DNA of 64,000 bases from Azoarcus sp. KH32C (GTDB lineage: Bacteria > Pseudomonadota > Gammaproteobacteria > Burkholderiales > Rhodocyclaceae), in assembly GCF_000349945.1 (NCBI RefSeq), contig NC_020516.1, positions 4,526,001 to 4,590,000 on the forward strand, written 5' to 3'. The notes under the pieces were generated by a model. The model was given only the letters and a program-made list of their open reading frames with translations, did not search any database and was not told the origin of the DNA. The translations under genes and the position numbers were made by a program. Shown piece by piece: positions 1-8,269 of the stretch (position 1 is the first letter of the stretch; the number at the start of each line of letters is the position of its first letter).

Positions 1-33
1 AGGTCGGCGAGCGTACGGCCTGAGGGGACGCAG

Positions 34-588
34 ATGACCCGGGTTCGGATTCAAGCGCTGCTGTGCTCGCTTTTCATGCTCGCGGGGGCTGCCCTCGCCG
101 CGCCGGTCGCCGAAGACTCGGCGACGCCGGAGGATGCGGTGACGAAGGTCTGGGCGGCGGCGAAATTCCTCCAGACCAAGGGCGTGTCGGGAATCGCCGC
201 CTTCAATAGCAAGGACGGGCCCTGGGTCTGGAAGGACAGTTATGTGTTCGTGTTCGATTGCCGGCTCGACCGGATGGTGGCACACCCGCTGCGCCCCGAT
301 CTCGTCGGTCGTCCGATCCTGCAGGTCACGGACAACAACGGGCGCTACATCTTCGCCGAGCTGTGCAAGGCCGCCGCGCAGCCCCGCGGCGGCTGGGTGG
401 AGTACGCATGGCCCAAGCCGGGCGCGGGCGGAGCCTCACGCAAGCTGAGCTACGCGGTGACGGCCGACATGGCTTTCTCGGCGGGCATCCAGGTCGGCGC
501 CGGCATCTATGACGAAAAGCTGACGCCGGTGGCGCTCAACAAGATCGTCGAGACGTTGGCGGACCCGGACAAATACCCGGCCCATTGA
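34..588 (+). CDS. Secreted single-Cache-domain protein
   Basis: The 184-residue product starts with a signal peptide (basic MTRVR, a hydrophobic stretch, an AlaAla cleavage region near residue 23) and continues as one globular domain. The pattern of a VFVFD strand, a short ..RMVAHP.. turn, DLVGRPI, and a late GGWVEYAWPKP strand is typical of periplasmic single Cache (sCache_2-like) sensor folds. There is no transmembrane segment after the signal peptide and no output domain, so it is probably a free periplasmic small-ligand-binding protein. GAGGGGAC lies just before the ATG. The family assignment comes from overall pattern; ligand and partner are unknown. Confidence 0.7.
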   Translation: MTRVRIQALLCSLFMLAGAALAAPVAEDSATPEDAVTKVWAAAKFLQTKGVSGIAAFNSKDGPWVWKDSYVFVFDCRLDRMVAHPLRPDLVGRPILQVTDNNGRYIFAELCKAAAQPRGGWVEYAWPKPGAGGASRKLSYAVTADMAFSAGIQVGAGIYDEKLTPVALNKIVETLADPDKYPAH

Positions 589-721
589 GACTGGCCACGG
601 GACGCGGCTGCTTGCACCAAAATCAGGCGGCCGCGCCCGCCGACGCCCCAAGCCGGGGCGAAGCTTCCGAAAATCCGCCCGAAGAAGGCGCCACCTGGCG
701 CTATTAAAGGCGATGCTGTCT

Positions 722-740
722 TTGGCACGTGACGTGCTTT
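722..740 (+). promoter_or_regulatory. Sigma-54 (-24/-12) promoter for the FNT transporter operon
   Basis: TGGCACGTGACGTGCTT carries the invariant GG (724-725) and GC (736-737) separated by exactly ten bases, and the -24 half matches the consensus TGGCAC. Transcription would begin near 749, leaving a leader of about 158 nt. A TGCACCA half-site at about 613-619 could belong to NtrC, but its second half is poor. The match is direct; activity is inferred. Confidence 0.75.
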
Positions 741-776
741 GAAGCGATCAGATCGGGCCAACGGCGGCTTGATGCA

Positions 777-870
777 GTTGCGGCGAGCGAGATGCCGCAA
801 CCACGCTTACAAAGGACAACGGCGTCCATTCCAGCTCTCCATGCGAGGGACGGGAATGGGCGTTTTTTTT
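777..870 (+). promoter_or_regulatory. Leader attenuator: hairpin plus intrinsic terminator before the FNT gene
   Basis: The leader between the sigma-54 promoter and the FNT start holds two RNA hairpins. The first (777-801) has a nine-pair stem, GTTGCGGCG against TGCCGCAAC, around a loop beginning AGCGAG (A at loop position 1, G at position 4). The second is a terminator: CGTCCATTCC (823-832) pairs with GGAATGGGCG (853-862) and is followed directly by eight T (863-870). An alternative stem, CGTCC (823-827) with GGACG (848-852), would disrupt it. This layout resembles the nitrate/nitrite-responsive antitermination leaders bound by ANTAR proteins (NasR, NasT). That link is inference. Confidence 0.65.
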
Positions 871-906
871 CGTCTGCACGATTCACTCAAGACCCAAGGA
901 AACGTC

Positions 907-1722
907 ATGTCTTACATCGCGCCAGCAGAGTTCGTCACCAAGATGGTGGATGCCGGGGAATCCAAGATCTTCATGTCCACGCGGGACACCATCGTTCGCG
1001 CCTTCATGGCGGGCGCGATCCTGGCGATCGCCGCCGCGTTCGCGATCACGATCAACGTGCAGACCGGACAGCCGCTCCTCGGGGCCACGCTCTTTCCGGT
1101 CGGCTTCTGCATTCTTTATCTGCTGGGCTTCGACCTGCTGACCGGCGTATTCACGCTGGCGCCGCTGGCGCTGATCGACAAGCGTCCCGGTGTGACGCCG
1201 GCCGGCGTGCTGCGCAACTGGGCGCTGGTCTTCGTCGGCAACTTCGCCGGCGCGCTGACGGTGGCACTGATGATGGCGGTCATCTTCACCTTCGGCTTCA
1301 CCGAGGCGCCCAACATCGTCGGCCAGAAGATCGGCACCATCGGCGAAAGCCGGACGGTCGGCTATGCCGCGCACGGCGCGGCGGGCATGCTGACCCTCTT
1401 CATCCGCGGCCTGCTGTGCAACTGGATGGTGTCGACGGGCGTCGTCGGCGCGATGATGTCGACCAGCGTGTCGGGCAAGGTGATCGCGATGTGGATGCCG
1501 ATCATGCTGTTCTTCTACATGGGCTTCGAGCATTCGATCGTGAACATGTTCCTGTTCCCGTCGGGCCTGATGCTGGGCGGCAATTTCTCGATCTACGACT
1601 ATATGGTCTGGAACGAGATCCCGACCGTGCTCGGCAACCTGCTCGGCGGCATCACCTTCGTCGGCCTGACGCTGTACTCGACCCACGTCCGCACCGCGCC
1701 CAAGCGCGTCGTCGCCCGCTAA
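907..1722 (+). CDS. Formate/nitrite transporter family channel (NirC/FocA type)
   Basis: The 271-residue integral membrane protein has six hydrophobic segments and the FNT-family layout, with a conserved GFEHSIVNMF-type segment near the fifth helix, GNFAGAL in the middle and GNLLGG near the end. Members form pentameric channels for nitrite or formate. The start at 907 is chosen because AAGGA stands 6 bases upstream and the in-frame ATGs at 841 and 856 lie inside the leader terminator. The sigma-54 promoter, the attenuator and the kinase/phosphatase partner all point to nitrite uptake for assimilation rather than formate export. Confidence 0.9.
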   Translation: MSYIAPAEFVTKMVDAGESKIFMSTRDTIVRAFMAGAILAIAAAFAITINVQTGQPLLGATLFPVGFCILYLLGFDLLTGVFTLAPLALIDKRPGVTPAGVLRNWALVFVGNFAGALTVALMMAVIFTFGFTEAPNIVGQKIGTIGESRTVGYAAHGAAGMLTLFIRGLLCNWMVSTGVVGAMMSTSVSGKVIAMWMPIMLFFYMGFEHSIVNMFLFPSGLMLGGNFSIYDYMVWNEIPTVLGNLLGGITFVGLTLYSTHVRTAPKRVVAR

Positions 1723-1779
1723 GTCTCAGGCATCGGGAGGGCCGCGCTCCTTGTGGGGCGGCCCCTCTTGCCATCTGCG

Positions 1780-3519
1780 ATGTCCAGCACGCTCGCGATC
1801 GCCGCCGGCCAGTTCTCCGACAAGGGCCGCAAGGAAATCAACCAGGATTTCCACGGCCTGTGCGTCCCTGCCGAACCGCAGCTGAGTTCGAAGGGCATCG
1901 CGATCGCGATTGCCGACGGCATCAGCAGCAGCGCCGTCGGCCACGTCGCGAGCGAATCGGCGATCAAGAGCTTCCTCGAGGACTACTACTGCACGTCCGA
2001 AGCGTGGTCGGTGAAGACCTCCGCGCAGCGCGTGCTGTCCGCGACAAATTCCTGGCTGTATTCGCAGACGCGCCAGAGCCAGTACCGCTACGACCAGGAC
2101 CGCGGCTACGTCTGCACGCTGAGCGCACTGGTCATCAAGTCCGCGACCGCGCATCTCTTCCACGTGGGCGACAGCCGCATTTATCGGCTGCGCAATGGCC
2201 GGCTCGAACAGCTGACCGAGGACCACCGGCTGGTCGTGGCCGAAGACCAGAGCTATCTGAGCCGCGCACTCGGCATCGGCGCCCAGGTCGAGATCGACTA
2301 TCGGACGCTGGACATCGAGCCGGGCGAGGTCTTCGTGCTGGCGACCGACGGCGTGTACGAACACGTGGCGCCGAGCTTCGTCATCGATGCCGTAAGGAAC
2401 TTCTCCGACGATCTCGACAAGGCGGCCCGACGCATCGTGCACGAAGCCTACGCGCTAGGCAGCACCGACAACCTGAGCGTCCAGATCGTGCGCGTCGAGG
2501 CCCTGCCCGAGCAGACGGCGGACAAACTGTATCGACAGCTCGCCGAGCTGCCGCCGCCTCCGATCCTCGCGGCGCGGATGGACTTCGACGGTTACCGGAT
2601 CGTGCGCGAAATCCACAGCAGCAGCCGCAGCCACATCTATCTCGCCGAGGACTTGGACACCGGCAAGCTGGTGAGCCTGAAGATCCCGTCGATCGACCTG
2701 CGCGGCGACCCGGCCTATCTCGAACGCTTCATGCTGGAGGAATGGATCGCGCGGCGCATCGACAGCGCGCACGTGCTGAAATCCTGCGCGCCGACGCGCA
2801 AGCGCAATTACCTCTATGTCGTCACCGAATACATCGAGGGTCAGACGCTCGCGCAGTGGATGACGGACCACCCCGCGCCGGAGCTCGAAACGGTGCGCGG
2901 CATCGTCGAGCAGATCGCCAAGGGTCTGCGCGCCTTCCACCGCATGGAGATGCTCCACCAGGATCTACGGCCGAACAACATCATGATCGACGCCACCGGC
3001 ACGGTGAAGATCATCGATTTCGGCGCGACGCGCGTTTCCGGCCTGGCCGAGGCGGACTCGGCAAATCTGCAGCCCCACATCCTCGGCACCGCCCAATACA
3101 CCGCGCCCGAGTACTTCCTCGGCGAAGCGGGCTCGCCGCGCTCGGATCTCTTCTCGCTCGGCGTGATCACCTACCAGATGCTGTCGGGACGGCGGCTTCC
3201 CTATGGCGCCGAGGTGGCGAAGTCGCGGACCAAGGCGGCCCAGCGGAAGCTGAAGTATGCCTCCGTGCTCGACGACACCCGCGAAATTCCCGCCTGGATC
3301 GATGCCGCCCTCGCGAAAGCCGTCCATACGAATCCGTACAAGCGCCATGAAGAGCTCTCGGAGTTCGTCCACGACTTGCGGCAGCCGAACGCGGCGCTTC
3401 TCGGCAAGGGCCCACCGCCGCTGATCGAACGCAATCCGCTGATCTTCTGGCAGGCGCTGTCGTTCATGCTGACGATCGCGCTGATTGTCGTGCTGGGGAG
3501 TCGGACGGTCTTGAAATAG
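1780..3519 (+). CDS. Bifunctional PP2C-type phosphatase / Ser-Thr protein kinase, membrane anchored
   Basis: The 579-residue fusion protein has a PP2C-like phosphatase first (about residues 5-240; metal-binding motifs IADGISSS, HVGDSRIYR and LATDGVYEH). An Hanks-type kinase follows (about 265-530) with SLKIP (lysine), LHQDLRPNN (catalytic loop, HQD in place of HRD, Asp and Asn kept), IIDFGAT and APEY. A single membrane helix near the C-terminus (ALSFMLTIALIVVLG) is followed by a few residues, placing both enzymes in the cytoplasm. The ATG at 1780 was chosen over an upstream GTG. Related fusions sit beside nitrate/nitrite assimilation genes in other proteobacteria. The substrate is unknown; the channel encoded 57 bases upstream is an obvious candidate. 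Confidence 0.9.
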   Translation: MSSTLAIAAGQFSDKGRKEINQDFHGLCVPAEPQLSSKGIAIAIADGISSSAVGHVASESAIKSFLEDYYCTSEAWSVKTSAQRVLSATNSWLYSQTRQSQYRYDQDRGYVCTLSALVIKSATAHLFHVGDSRIYRLRNGRLEQLTEDHRLVVAEDQSYLSRALGIGAQVEIDYRTLDIEPGEVFVLATDGVYEHVAPSFVIDAVRNFSDDLDKAARRIVHEAYALGSTDNLSVQIVRVEALPEQTADKLYRQLAELPPPPILAARMDFDGYRIVREIHSSSRSHIYLAEDLDTGKLVSLKIPSIDLRGDPAYLERFMLEEWIARRIDSAHVLKSCAPTRKRNYLYVVTEYIEGQTLAQWMTDHPAPELETVRGIVEQIAKGLRAFHRMEMLHQDLRPNNIMIDATGTVKIIDFGATRVSGLAEADSANLQPHILGTAQYTAPEYFLGEAGSPRSDLFSLGVITYQMLSGRRLPYGAEVAKSRTKAAQRKLKYASVLDDTREIPAWIDAALAKAVHTNPYKRHEELSEFVHDLRQPNAALLGKGPPPLIERNPLIFWQALSFMLTIALIVVLGSRTVLK

Positions 3520-3556
3520 CGCGCGCCCGGCGACAGACAGCCCGGACGCTTCCACT

Positions 3557-3817
3557 TCACCGCCTGAATTCGCGGAAGCCGGCGATGCGCGCGAGGTCGG
3601 CCTTCACTTGGTCGCGGGTGCGTTCGTACGTGATCTCGCGGCCCATGGCACTCCCGACATACGCGGCGCCGTTACGCGTCGGCGACAAGGTGCAACGCAC
3701 GCTGTGGACGCCCTCACCCAGCACGACTTCGATCCTGTCCAGGCTCTTGTTCAAGACGACGACCTGTATTTCCTGGCCGCTGCTGACGACGCGTACCTTG
3801 ATTTTCTCGTTGTTCAT
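3557..3817 (-). CDS. Hypothetical protein, 86 residues
   Basis: No family recognised. The product is small, soluble and rich in alternating hydrophobic residues (KIKVRVV, EIQVVVLN, IEVVLGEG), suggesting a beta-rich N-terminal two-thirds and a basic helical end (YERTRDQVKADLARI). It stands alone, convergent with the kinase/phosphatase gene. Codon use matches its neighbours, which supports a real gene. Confidence 0.6.
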   Translation of the reverse strand: MNNEKIKVRVVSSGQEIQVVVLNKSLDRIEVVLGEGVHSVRCTLSPTRNGAAYVGSAMGREITYERTRDQVKADLARIAGFREFRR

Positions 3818-3965
3818 GGTCGATCCAGTCTGTTGAGCCGCGTCGCTGCAAAAGGCAGCGACCGGGTAGTGTAGCCTCCATTACCGTGGCGGGCATCGCC
3901 GCAAGGGTGCATCATGATCCATGACGTGAGGGACCGGCCTGCGGGATTTCCGCAAGGAGAGGGGC

Positions 3966-4250
3966 ATGACGAACAGGATCACCATACGCGCAGCCGATGT
4001 GCAGGTCGGCGACCATATCTATGACGGTCCCGGAACCAACGTCCACCCGACGTTTGCATGGGAAACCGTCACCGGCGTCAAGCTGGTGGACGGATTGATC
4101 GTGCTGATCGTGGGCCGCCTCGATGCCGCCCAAGGCGAGTTCTGGTTCGAGCCGGACGAAGCCGTCACGATCATTCGCTACCCCCCGGAGGCACCGCAAG
4201 AACCCGCAGCCAAGCCGCACCGGAAGCACGGCCACGGGCATTCCGGATAG
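3966..4250 (+). CDS. Hypothetical protein with His/Lys-rich tail, 94 residues
   Basis: A strong ribosome site (AAGGAGAGGGG) precedes the ATG, which supports translation. The body (VGDHIYDGP, VTGVKLVDGLIVLIVGRL, GEFWFEPDEAVTIIRY) looks like a small beta barrel. The last 18 residues are rich in proline, lysine and histidine (KPHRKHGHGHSG) and could bind metal. No family assigned. Confidence 0.6.
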   Translation: MTNRITIRAADVQVGDHIYDGPGTNVHPTFAWETVTGVKLVDGLIVLIVGRLDAAQGEFWFEPDEAVTIIRYPPEAPQEPAAKPHRKHGHGHSG

Positions 4251-4362
4251 TCTGCGCGGCGCGCGACAGGGCGGCGGCACGGAATCGGGTACGCGTTAGG
4301 CCGCGGGAAGCGGCGTCACGAACGGCCTCTTGGGCGTCGCGAGGCGCCGAGTCCGGTCGCGC

Positions 4363-4684
4363 TCACCATATCGCCTCGGGCGCGAGCAGGCGTTCGACCG
4401 GCCGGCCTTCGACGAGGTGCTCGTTGAAGATCTCGGCGACGTCCTCCTTCTGCACGCCGCGGTACAGCACGCCCTCCGGATAGAAGCACGTTGGTGCCCT
4501 GGTCGCAGGGGCCGAGGCAGCCGCTGTAGGTGACGGCGACGGTGCTGTAGAGGTTGCGCTTCTGCAGCTCCTGCCAGAAGGTCTGCAGCACGTCGTTGGC
4601 CCCCTTGTGGGCACAGGCGCCACGCGGGTGGCCGGCTGGACGGTTCTGGGAACAGACGAAGACGTGTCTTTGCGGTCTGGGCAT
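4363..4684 (-). pseudogene. [2Fe-2S] ferredoxin (thioredoxin-fold, Shethna type), frameshifted
   Basis: The first 60 or so residues from the ATG at 4684 read as a thioredoxin-like ferredoxin (VFVCSQNRPAGHPRGAC, then SGCLGPCDQGTNVL, giving all four cluster cysteines). The frame then breaks. One extra base near 4484-4487 moves the rest (YPEGVLYRGV.. to ..LLAPEAIW) into another frame ending at 4363. Total length is 107 codons plus one base, as expected for a single-base insertion in a protein of usual length. It is the last gene of the fix operon, 11 bases after fixX, so it probably served nitrogenase electron transfer. It could be a real lesion or a sequencing error. Confidence 0.8.
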
Positions 4685-4695
4685 GTCGATGACTC

Positions 4696-4992
4696 CTAGC
4701 CGAACTTGAAGAGGATGCCGTAGCCGCCGCGCGGGTATTCCCACGCGACGTTGCGATGGTCGGTGCAGATCACGCGGCAGGTGCCGCATTCGAGGCAGCC
4801 GTCGGTGATCAGCGCGATCTGCCCGTTGCCTTCGGCCGTGTAGCAGCCCGCCGGGCAACACACGGTGCATTGCTGGCTCTTGCACTGGTGGGCGCAGACG
4901 TCCGGATCCTTGATCGCGATGTGGGGGCGGCCCGCGTCGACGCGATAGCGGTTCTGGAACAGTTTTTCCTCGATCTTGATGGCGGCACTCAT
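4696..4992 (-). CDS. fixX: FixX, ferredoxin-like subunit of the electron-bifurcating complex
   Basis: The 98-residue protein has the FixX cysteine pattern: an N-terminal group (DVCAHQCKSQQCTVCCPAGC) and a C-terminal [4Fe-4S] motif (CLECGTCRVIC). It passes electrons between FixC and quinone or a low-potential carrier. The ATG overlaps the fixC stop by four bases, which indicates translational coupling. Confidence 0.95.
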   Translation of the reverse strand: MSAAIKIEEKLFQNRYRVDAGRPHIAIKDPDVCAHQCKSQQCTVCCPAGCYTAEGNGQIALITDGCLECGTCRVICTDHRNVAWEYPRGGYGILFKFG

Positions 4993-6287
4993 TCGAAGGC
5001 CCTCCAGAGCTTGAAGGCGTCGCCCATCAGGCCGAAGAGCGAACGCTTGCGGGTGAATGTCTTGCGGATCTCGCGCTCCTTGGTCTTCTTGTCGATGCCG
5101 TCGACCTTGAGCATGGTGTGCGCCGCGCGATTGAGGAGTTCCGGGTAGTCGGTGAAGAACTGCGGATTGCGGTGGAAGATGCCGGGCATCTCGCTGTACT
5201 TCTTGAGGTCCTTCATGACGAAGCTGTCGTCGAGCTTGGCGCGGTAGCGGGAGAGATTGGTCGCGCTGCAGGCCTTGCCTTCGCCGAGGATCTCGATCGC
5301 GGTTTCGGCGGCGATCCGGCCGGTCGTCATCGCGAGATTGGAGCCTTCGCGATGCACGGCGTTCACGAACATCCCCGAGTCGCCGACGATCATCCAGCCT
5401 TCGCCATAGAGCTTGGGCATGGCCTTGTAGCCGCCTTCGGGGATCAGGTGGGCGCAGTATTCCTTCATCTCGCCGCCTTCGAGCAACGGCTGGATCGACG
5501 GGTGGGCCTTCATCTCTTCAAGGAGGCGGTAGGGCGAGCACTGCTGCGCCTTGAAGTCGGACAGCATGCAGCCGACGCCGACGGTGATCGAGTCCTTGTT
5601 GGTGTAGAGGAAGCCGGTGCCCATCATCCCTTTGGTGATCTTGCCGAACATCTCGATCACGACGCCTGCGCCGTCGGAGATGTTGAAGCGGCTTTCGACG
5701 ACCTCCTCGGGCATGAAGTGGATCTCCTTCACCGCGAGCGCGACGTCGCCGGGGTCGAGCTCGGGGCGGAAACCGGCCTTGCGCGCGAGCACGGAATTGA
5801 CGCCGTCGGCGAGGATCACGACGTCGGCGTAGATCGAGCCGCCTTCGCGGTCGGTGCGCACGCCGACGACGCGCTGGCCGTCCATCAAGAGATCCGTGAC
5901 GGTCGTCTCGCAGATCAGCAGAGCGCCCGCCTGCTGCACCTTGCCCGAGAACCACTTGTCGAACTGCGCGCGGATGATCGTGTAGCGGTTGTACGGCGGC
6001 TTGTTGAACGCATTGGAGCGGTAGTGCGTGCCGACGAAGGAGTCATCGTCGAGCACCCACATGCGCTGCTCGATGATGTGGCGCTCGAGCGGCGCGTCGT
6101 CGCGGAAGTCCGGGATGATCCGTTCCAGTGCGTCGGCGTAGAGGATCGCGCCCTGCACGTTCTTCGAGCCGGGGTATTCGCCGCGCTCAATCTGCAGCAC
6201 CTTGAGCCCGGACTTCGCCAGCGTGTAGGCCGCGGCGTTGCCGGAGGGGCCGGCGCCGACGACGATTGCATCGAATTTTTCAGCCAT
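4989..6287 (-). CDS. fixC: FixC, ETF-quinone oxidoreductase-like flavoprotein
   Basis: The 432-residue protein begins with an FAD-binding Rossmann motif (VVGAGPSGNAAA) and has the full length of FixC, a homologue of electron-transferring-flavoprotein dehydrogenase. A second FAD motif is seen in MIVGDSGMFVNAVHREGSNLAM. With FixAB it forms the bifurcating NADH-quinone/ferredoxin (or flavodoxin) complex that feeds low-potential electrons to nitrogenase. It starts 10 bases after fixB. Confidence 0.96.
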   Translation of the reverse strand: MAEKFDAIVVGAGPSGNAAAYTLAKSGLKVLQIERGEYPGSKNVQGAILYADALERIIPDFRDDAPLERHIIEQRMWVLDDDSFVGTHYRSNAFNKPPYNRYTIIRAQFDKWFSGKVQQAGALLICETTVTDLLMDGQRVVGVRTDREGGSIYADVVILADGVNSVLARKAGFRPELDPGDVALAVKEIHFMPEEVVESRFNISDGAGVVIEMFGKITKGMMGTGFLYTNKDSITVGVGCMLSDFKAQQCSPYRLLEEMKAHPSIQPLLEGGEMKEYCAHLIPEGGYKAMPKLYGEGWMIVGDSGMFVNAVHREGSNLAMTTGRIAAETAIEILGEGKACSATNLSRYRAKLDDSFVMKDLKKYSEMPGIFHRNPQFFTDYPELLNRAAHTMLKVDGIDKKTKEREIRKTFTRKRSLFGLMGDAFKLWRAFE

Positions 6288-6297
6288 GATCTGCTCC

Positions 6298-7389
6298 TCA
6301 AACGGCGATCTTCGCCAAGGCGAGTTCCTGCCTGAAGACTTCGGTCAGCGCCGGCAGGATGGTCATGGCGTTGCCGACGATGCCGTAGGTGGCGAAGTCG
6401 AAGATCGGCGCGTTGGGGTCGGAGTTGATCGCGATGATCACGTCCGAGCCTTCCATGCCGACGCGGTGTTGCACGGCGCCGGAGATGCCGGCGGCGATGT
6501 AGAGCTTGGGCCGCACGGTCTTGCCGGACTGGCCGACCTGGCGGTCGAGCTCGACCCAGCCGGCCTGCACGACCGGGCGCGACGCGCCGACTTCGCCGCC
6601 GAGCACCGCGGCGAGATCCCAGATCAGCTGGAAGTTCTCGGGCTTCTTCATGCCGCGGCCCCCGGCGACGATGACGTCGGCAAAGGGCAGCTGCGGCTTG
6701 TCCTGGCGCGCGTCGGGGATGTAGTCGAGCACCTTGGTGACGATGTCGGTCTCGATCAGGTGCAGCGGATGCTCGATGATGCGGCCGCGGCGCGAGGCGT
6801 CGCGGTCCGGCATCGCCATCACGCGCGGGCGCACGGTCGCCATCTGCGGCCGGTAGTTCAGCGTCAGGATCGTGCACAGCAGGCTGCCGCCGAAGGTCGG
6901 GCGCGACGCGGCGAGGCTGCGGTTGTCCGGGTCGATGCGCAGCTCCGTGCAGTCGGCGGTGAGGCCGGTCTGCAAGGTCGTCGCGACGCTGCCGGCGAGG
7001 TCGCGGCCCTGGGTCGTCGCGCCCAACAACAGGATCTCGGGCTGGTAGGTATTCACCAGCTCGGTGAGCCCCTTGGTGAAGGGTTCGTTGCGGTAGTTGG
7101 CGAGGACCGGGTCCTCGATCAGGTAACAGGCGTCGGCACCGTGGAAGAAGGCCTCGTCGCAGAAGCGCCGCGTCCGCAGTCCGGGGGCGCCGAGCACCAC
7201 CCCGAACAGCTCGACGCCGAGGTTGTCAGCAAGTTTGCGGCCTTCGCCGAGCAGCTCCCACGACACCGGATGGACTTCGCCCTGCTCGTGCTCGACGAAC
7301 ACCCAGACGCCCTGGTAGGCCTTCAGGCGCTCGTCCAGCTCGTACTTGCCCTTGGCCGGTTTGCGCGCCGGCGCGCTCGCTTCGCTCAT
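6298..7389 (-). CDS. fixB: FixB, electron transfer flavoprotein alpha subunit
   Basis: The 363-residue ETF-alpha homologue carries the C-terminal FAD-binding signature (RPKLYIAAGISGAVQH, then AINSDPNAPIFDFATYGIVG). The N-terminal extension (about 20 residues, basic and proline/alanine rich) is usual for FixB. It pairs with FixA as the flavin-bearing bifurcation site. The gap from fixA is 25 bases. Confidence 0.96.
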   Translation of the reverse strand: MSEASAPARKPAKGKYELDERLKAYQGVWVFVEHEQGEVHPVSWELLGEGRKLADNLGVELFGVVLGAPGLRTRRFCDEAFFHGADACYLIEDPVLANYRNEPFTKGLTELVNTYQPEILLLGATTQGRDLAGSVATTLQTGLTADCTELRIDPDNRSLAASRPTFGGSLLCTILTLNYRPQMATVRPRVMAMPDRDASRRGRIIEHPLHLIETDIVTKVLDYIPDARQDKPQLPFADVIVAGGRGMKKPENFQLIWDLAAVLGGEVGASRPVVQAGWVELDRQVGQSGKTVRPKLYIAAGISGAVQHRVGMEGSDVIIAINSDPNAPIFDFATYGIVGNAMTILPALTEVFRQELALAKIAV

Positions 7390-7414
7390 GATGTTCTCCG
7401 TCGTTCGCCGGCCT

Positions 7415-8260
7415 TCAGGCCAGCTTCTTCACCAGGCCGTCGCGCAGCTTGGCGTGCTGCGTGAAGAACTTGCCCACCACGGTTAGCGCGATATCGCGCG
7501 GCTGGTCGCTCTCGGTCTCGATCATCTCGGCTTTCTGCTCCTTCGCCTTGGGCGCGAAGACCTTGCTGACGACGGTCGGCGAACCCTTCAGGCCGATCTT
7601 CGCGACGTCCTCGATACCGGCCTGTTCGCGGTTCCACACGCGGACCTCGGCGCGCGCGGCGCGGAACATGTTCTCCATGCTCGCGAAGCGCATCTCGTTC
7701 GTGCCTTCGAGCATCGTCACGAGCGCCGGCAGCGTCGTCTGCAGCACCTGCACGCCGCCCTCGGCGCGGCGCTGCACGCGGATCTCGCGCTTCGCCAGAT
7801 CGACGCCGTCGACCTGCGAGACGTAGGTCAGCAGCTGCAGGTCGAGCCGCTTCGCGATGCCGGGGCCGACCTGCGCGGTATCGCCGTCGATCGTCTGCTT
7901 GCCGCAGAACACGAGATCCACCGCCTCGTTCTCGCCGATCTTGCGGATCGCGGCGGCGAGCGCGTAGGAGGTCGCGAGCGTGTCGGCGCCGGCGAAAGCG
8001 CGGTCGGTGACGAGGATCGCCTCGTCGGCGCCGAAGGAAACGCACTTCCGGAGCGCCGCCTCCGCCTGCGGCGGGCCCATCGTCAGCACCGTCACGCGGC
8101 CGCCGAACTGGTCCTTCAGGCGCAGCGCCTCTTCGAGCGAGAACAGGTCGTAGGGATTGACGATCGCAGGCACGCCCTGGCGCATGATCGTGTTGGTCAC
8201 CGGATGCACGCGGATCTGCGCGCTGTCCGGGACCTGCTTGATGCAGACGACGATGTGCAT
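7415..8260 (-). CDS. fixA: FixA, electron transfer flavoprotein beta subunit
   Basis: The 281-residue ETF-beta family protein starts MHIVVCIKQVPDSAQIRVHP, with the mid-protein AVDLVFCGKQTIDGDTAQVGPGIA motif typical of the family. It binds FixB and supplies the NADH entry of the FixABCX complex. It begins 9 bases downstream of nifW. Co-transcription with cysE and nifW from a sigma-54 promoter supports a nitrogen-fixation role rather than fatty-acid oxidation. Confidence 0.96.
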   Translation of the reverse strand: MHIVVCIKQVPDSAQIRVHPVTNTIMRQGVPAIVNPYDLFSLEEALRLKDQFGGRVTVLTMGPPQAEAALRKCVSFGADEAILVTDRAFAGADTLATSYALAAAIRKIGENEAVDLVFCGKQTIDGDTAQVGPGIAKRLDLQLLTYVSQVDGVDLAKREIRVQRRAEGGVQVLQTTLPALVTMLEGTNEMRFASMENMFRAARAEVRVWNREQAGIEDVAKIGLKGSPTVVSKVFAPKAKEQKAEMIETESDQPRDIALTVVGKFFTQHAKLRDGLVKKLA

Positions 8261-8269
8261 GGCGCTCTC

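Noticed and set aside
603..640. NtrC binding site upstream of the FNT promoter
   Set aside because: Only one half (TGCACCA) is good; the second half is not within normal spacing.
739..906. Longer N-terminus for the FNT channel
   Set aside because: Upstream in-frame starts lie in the sigma-54 leader and its terminator hairpin; the ATG at 907 has its own ribosome site.
4480..4490. Programmed +1 frameshift in the ferredoxin gene
   Set aside because: The slip site CTT-C is weak, there is no stop codon at the site or upstream stimulator, and a simple insertion explains the data.
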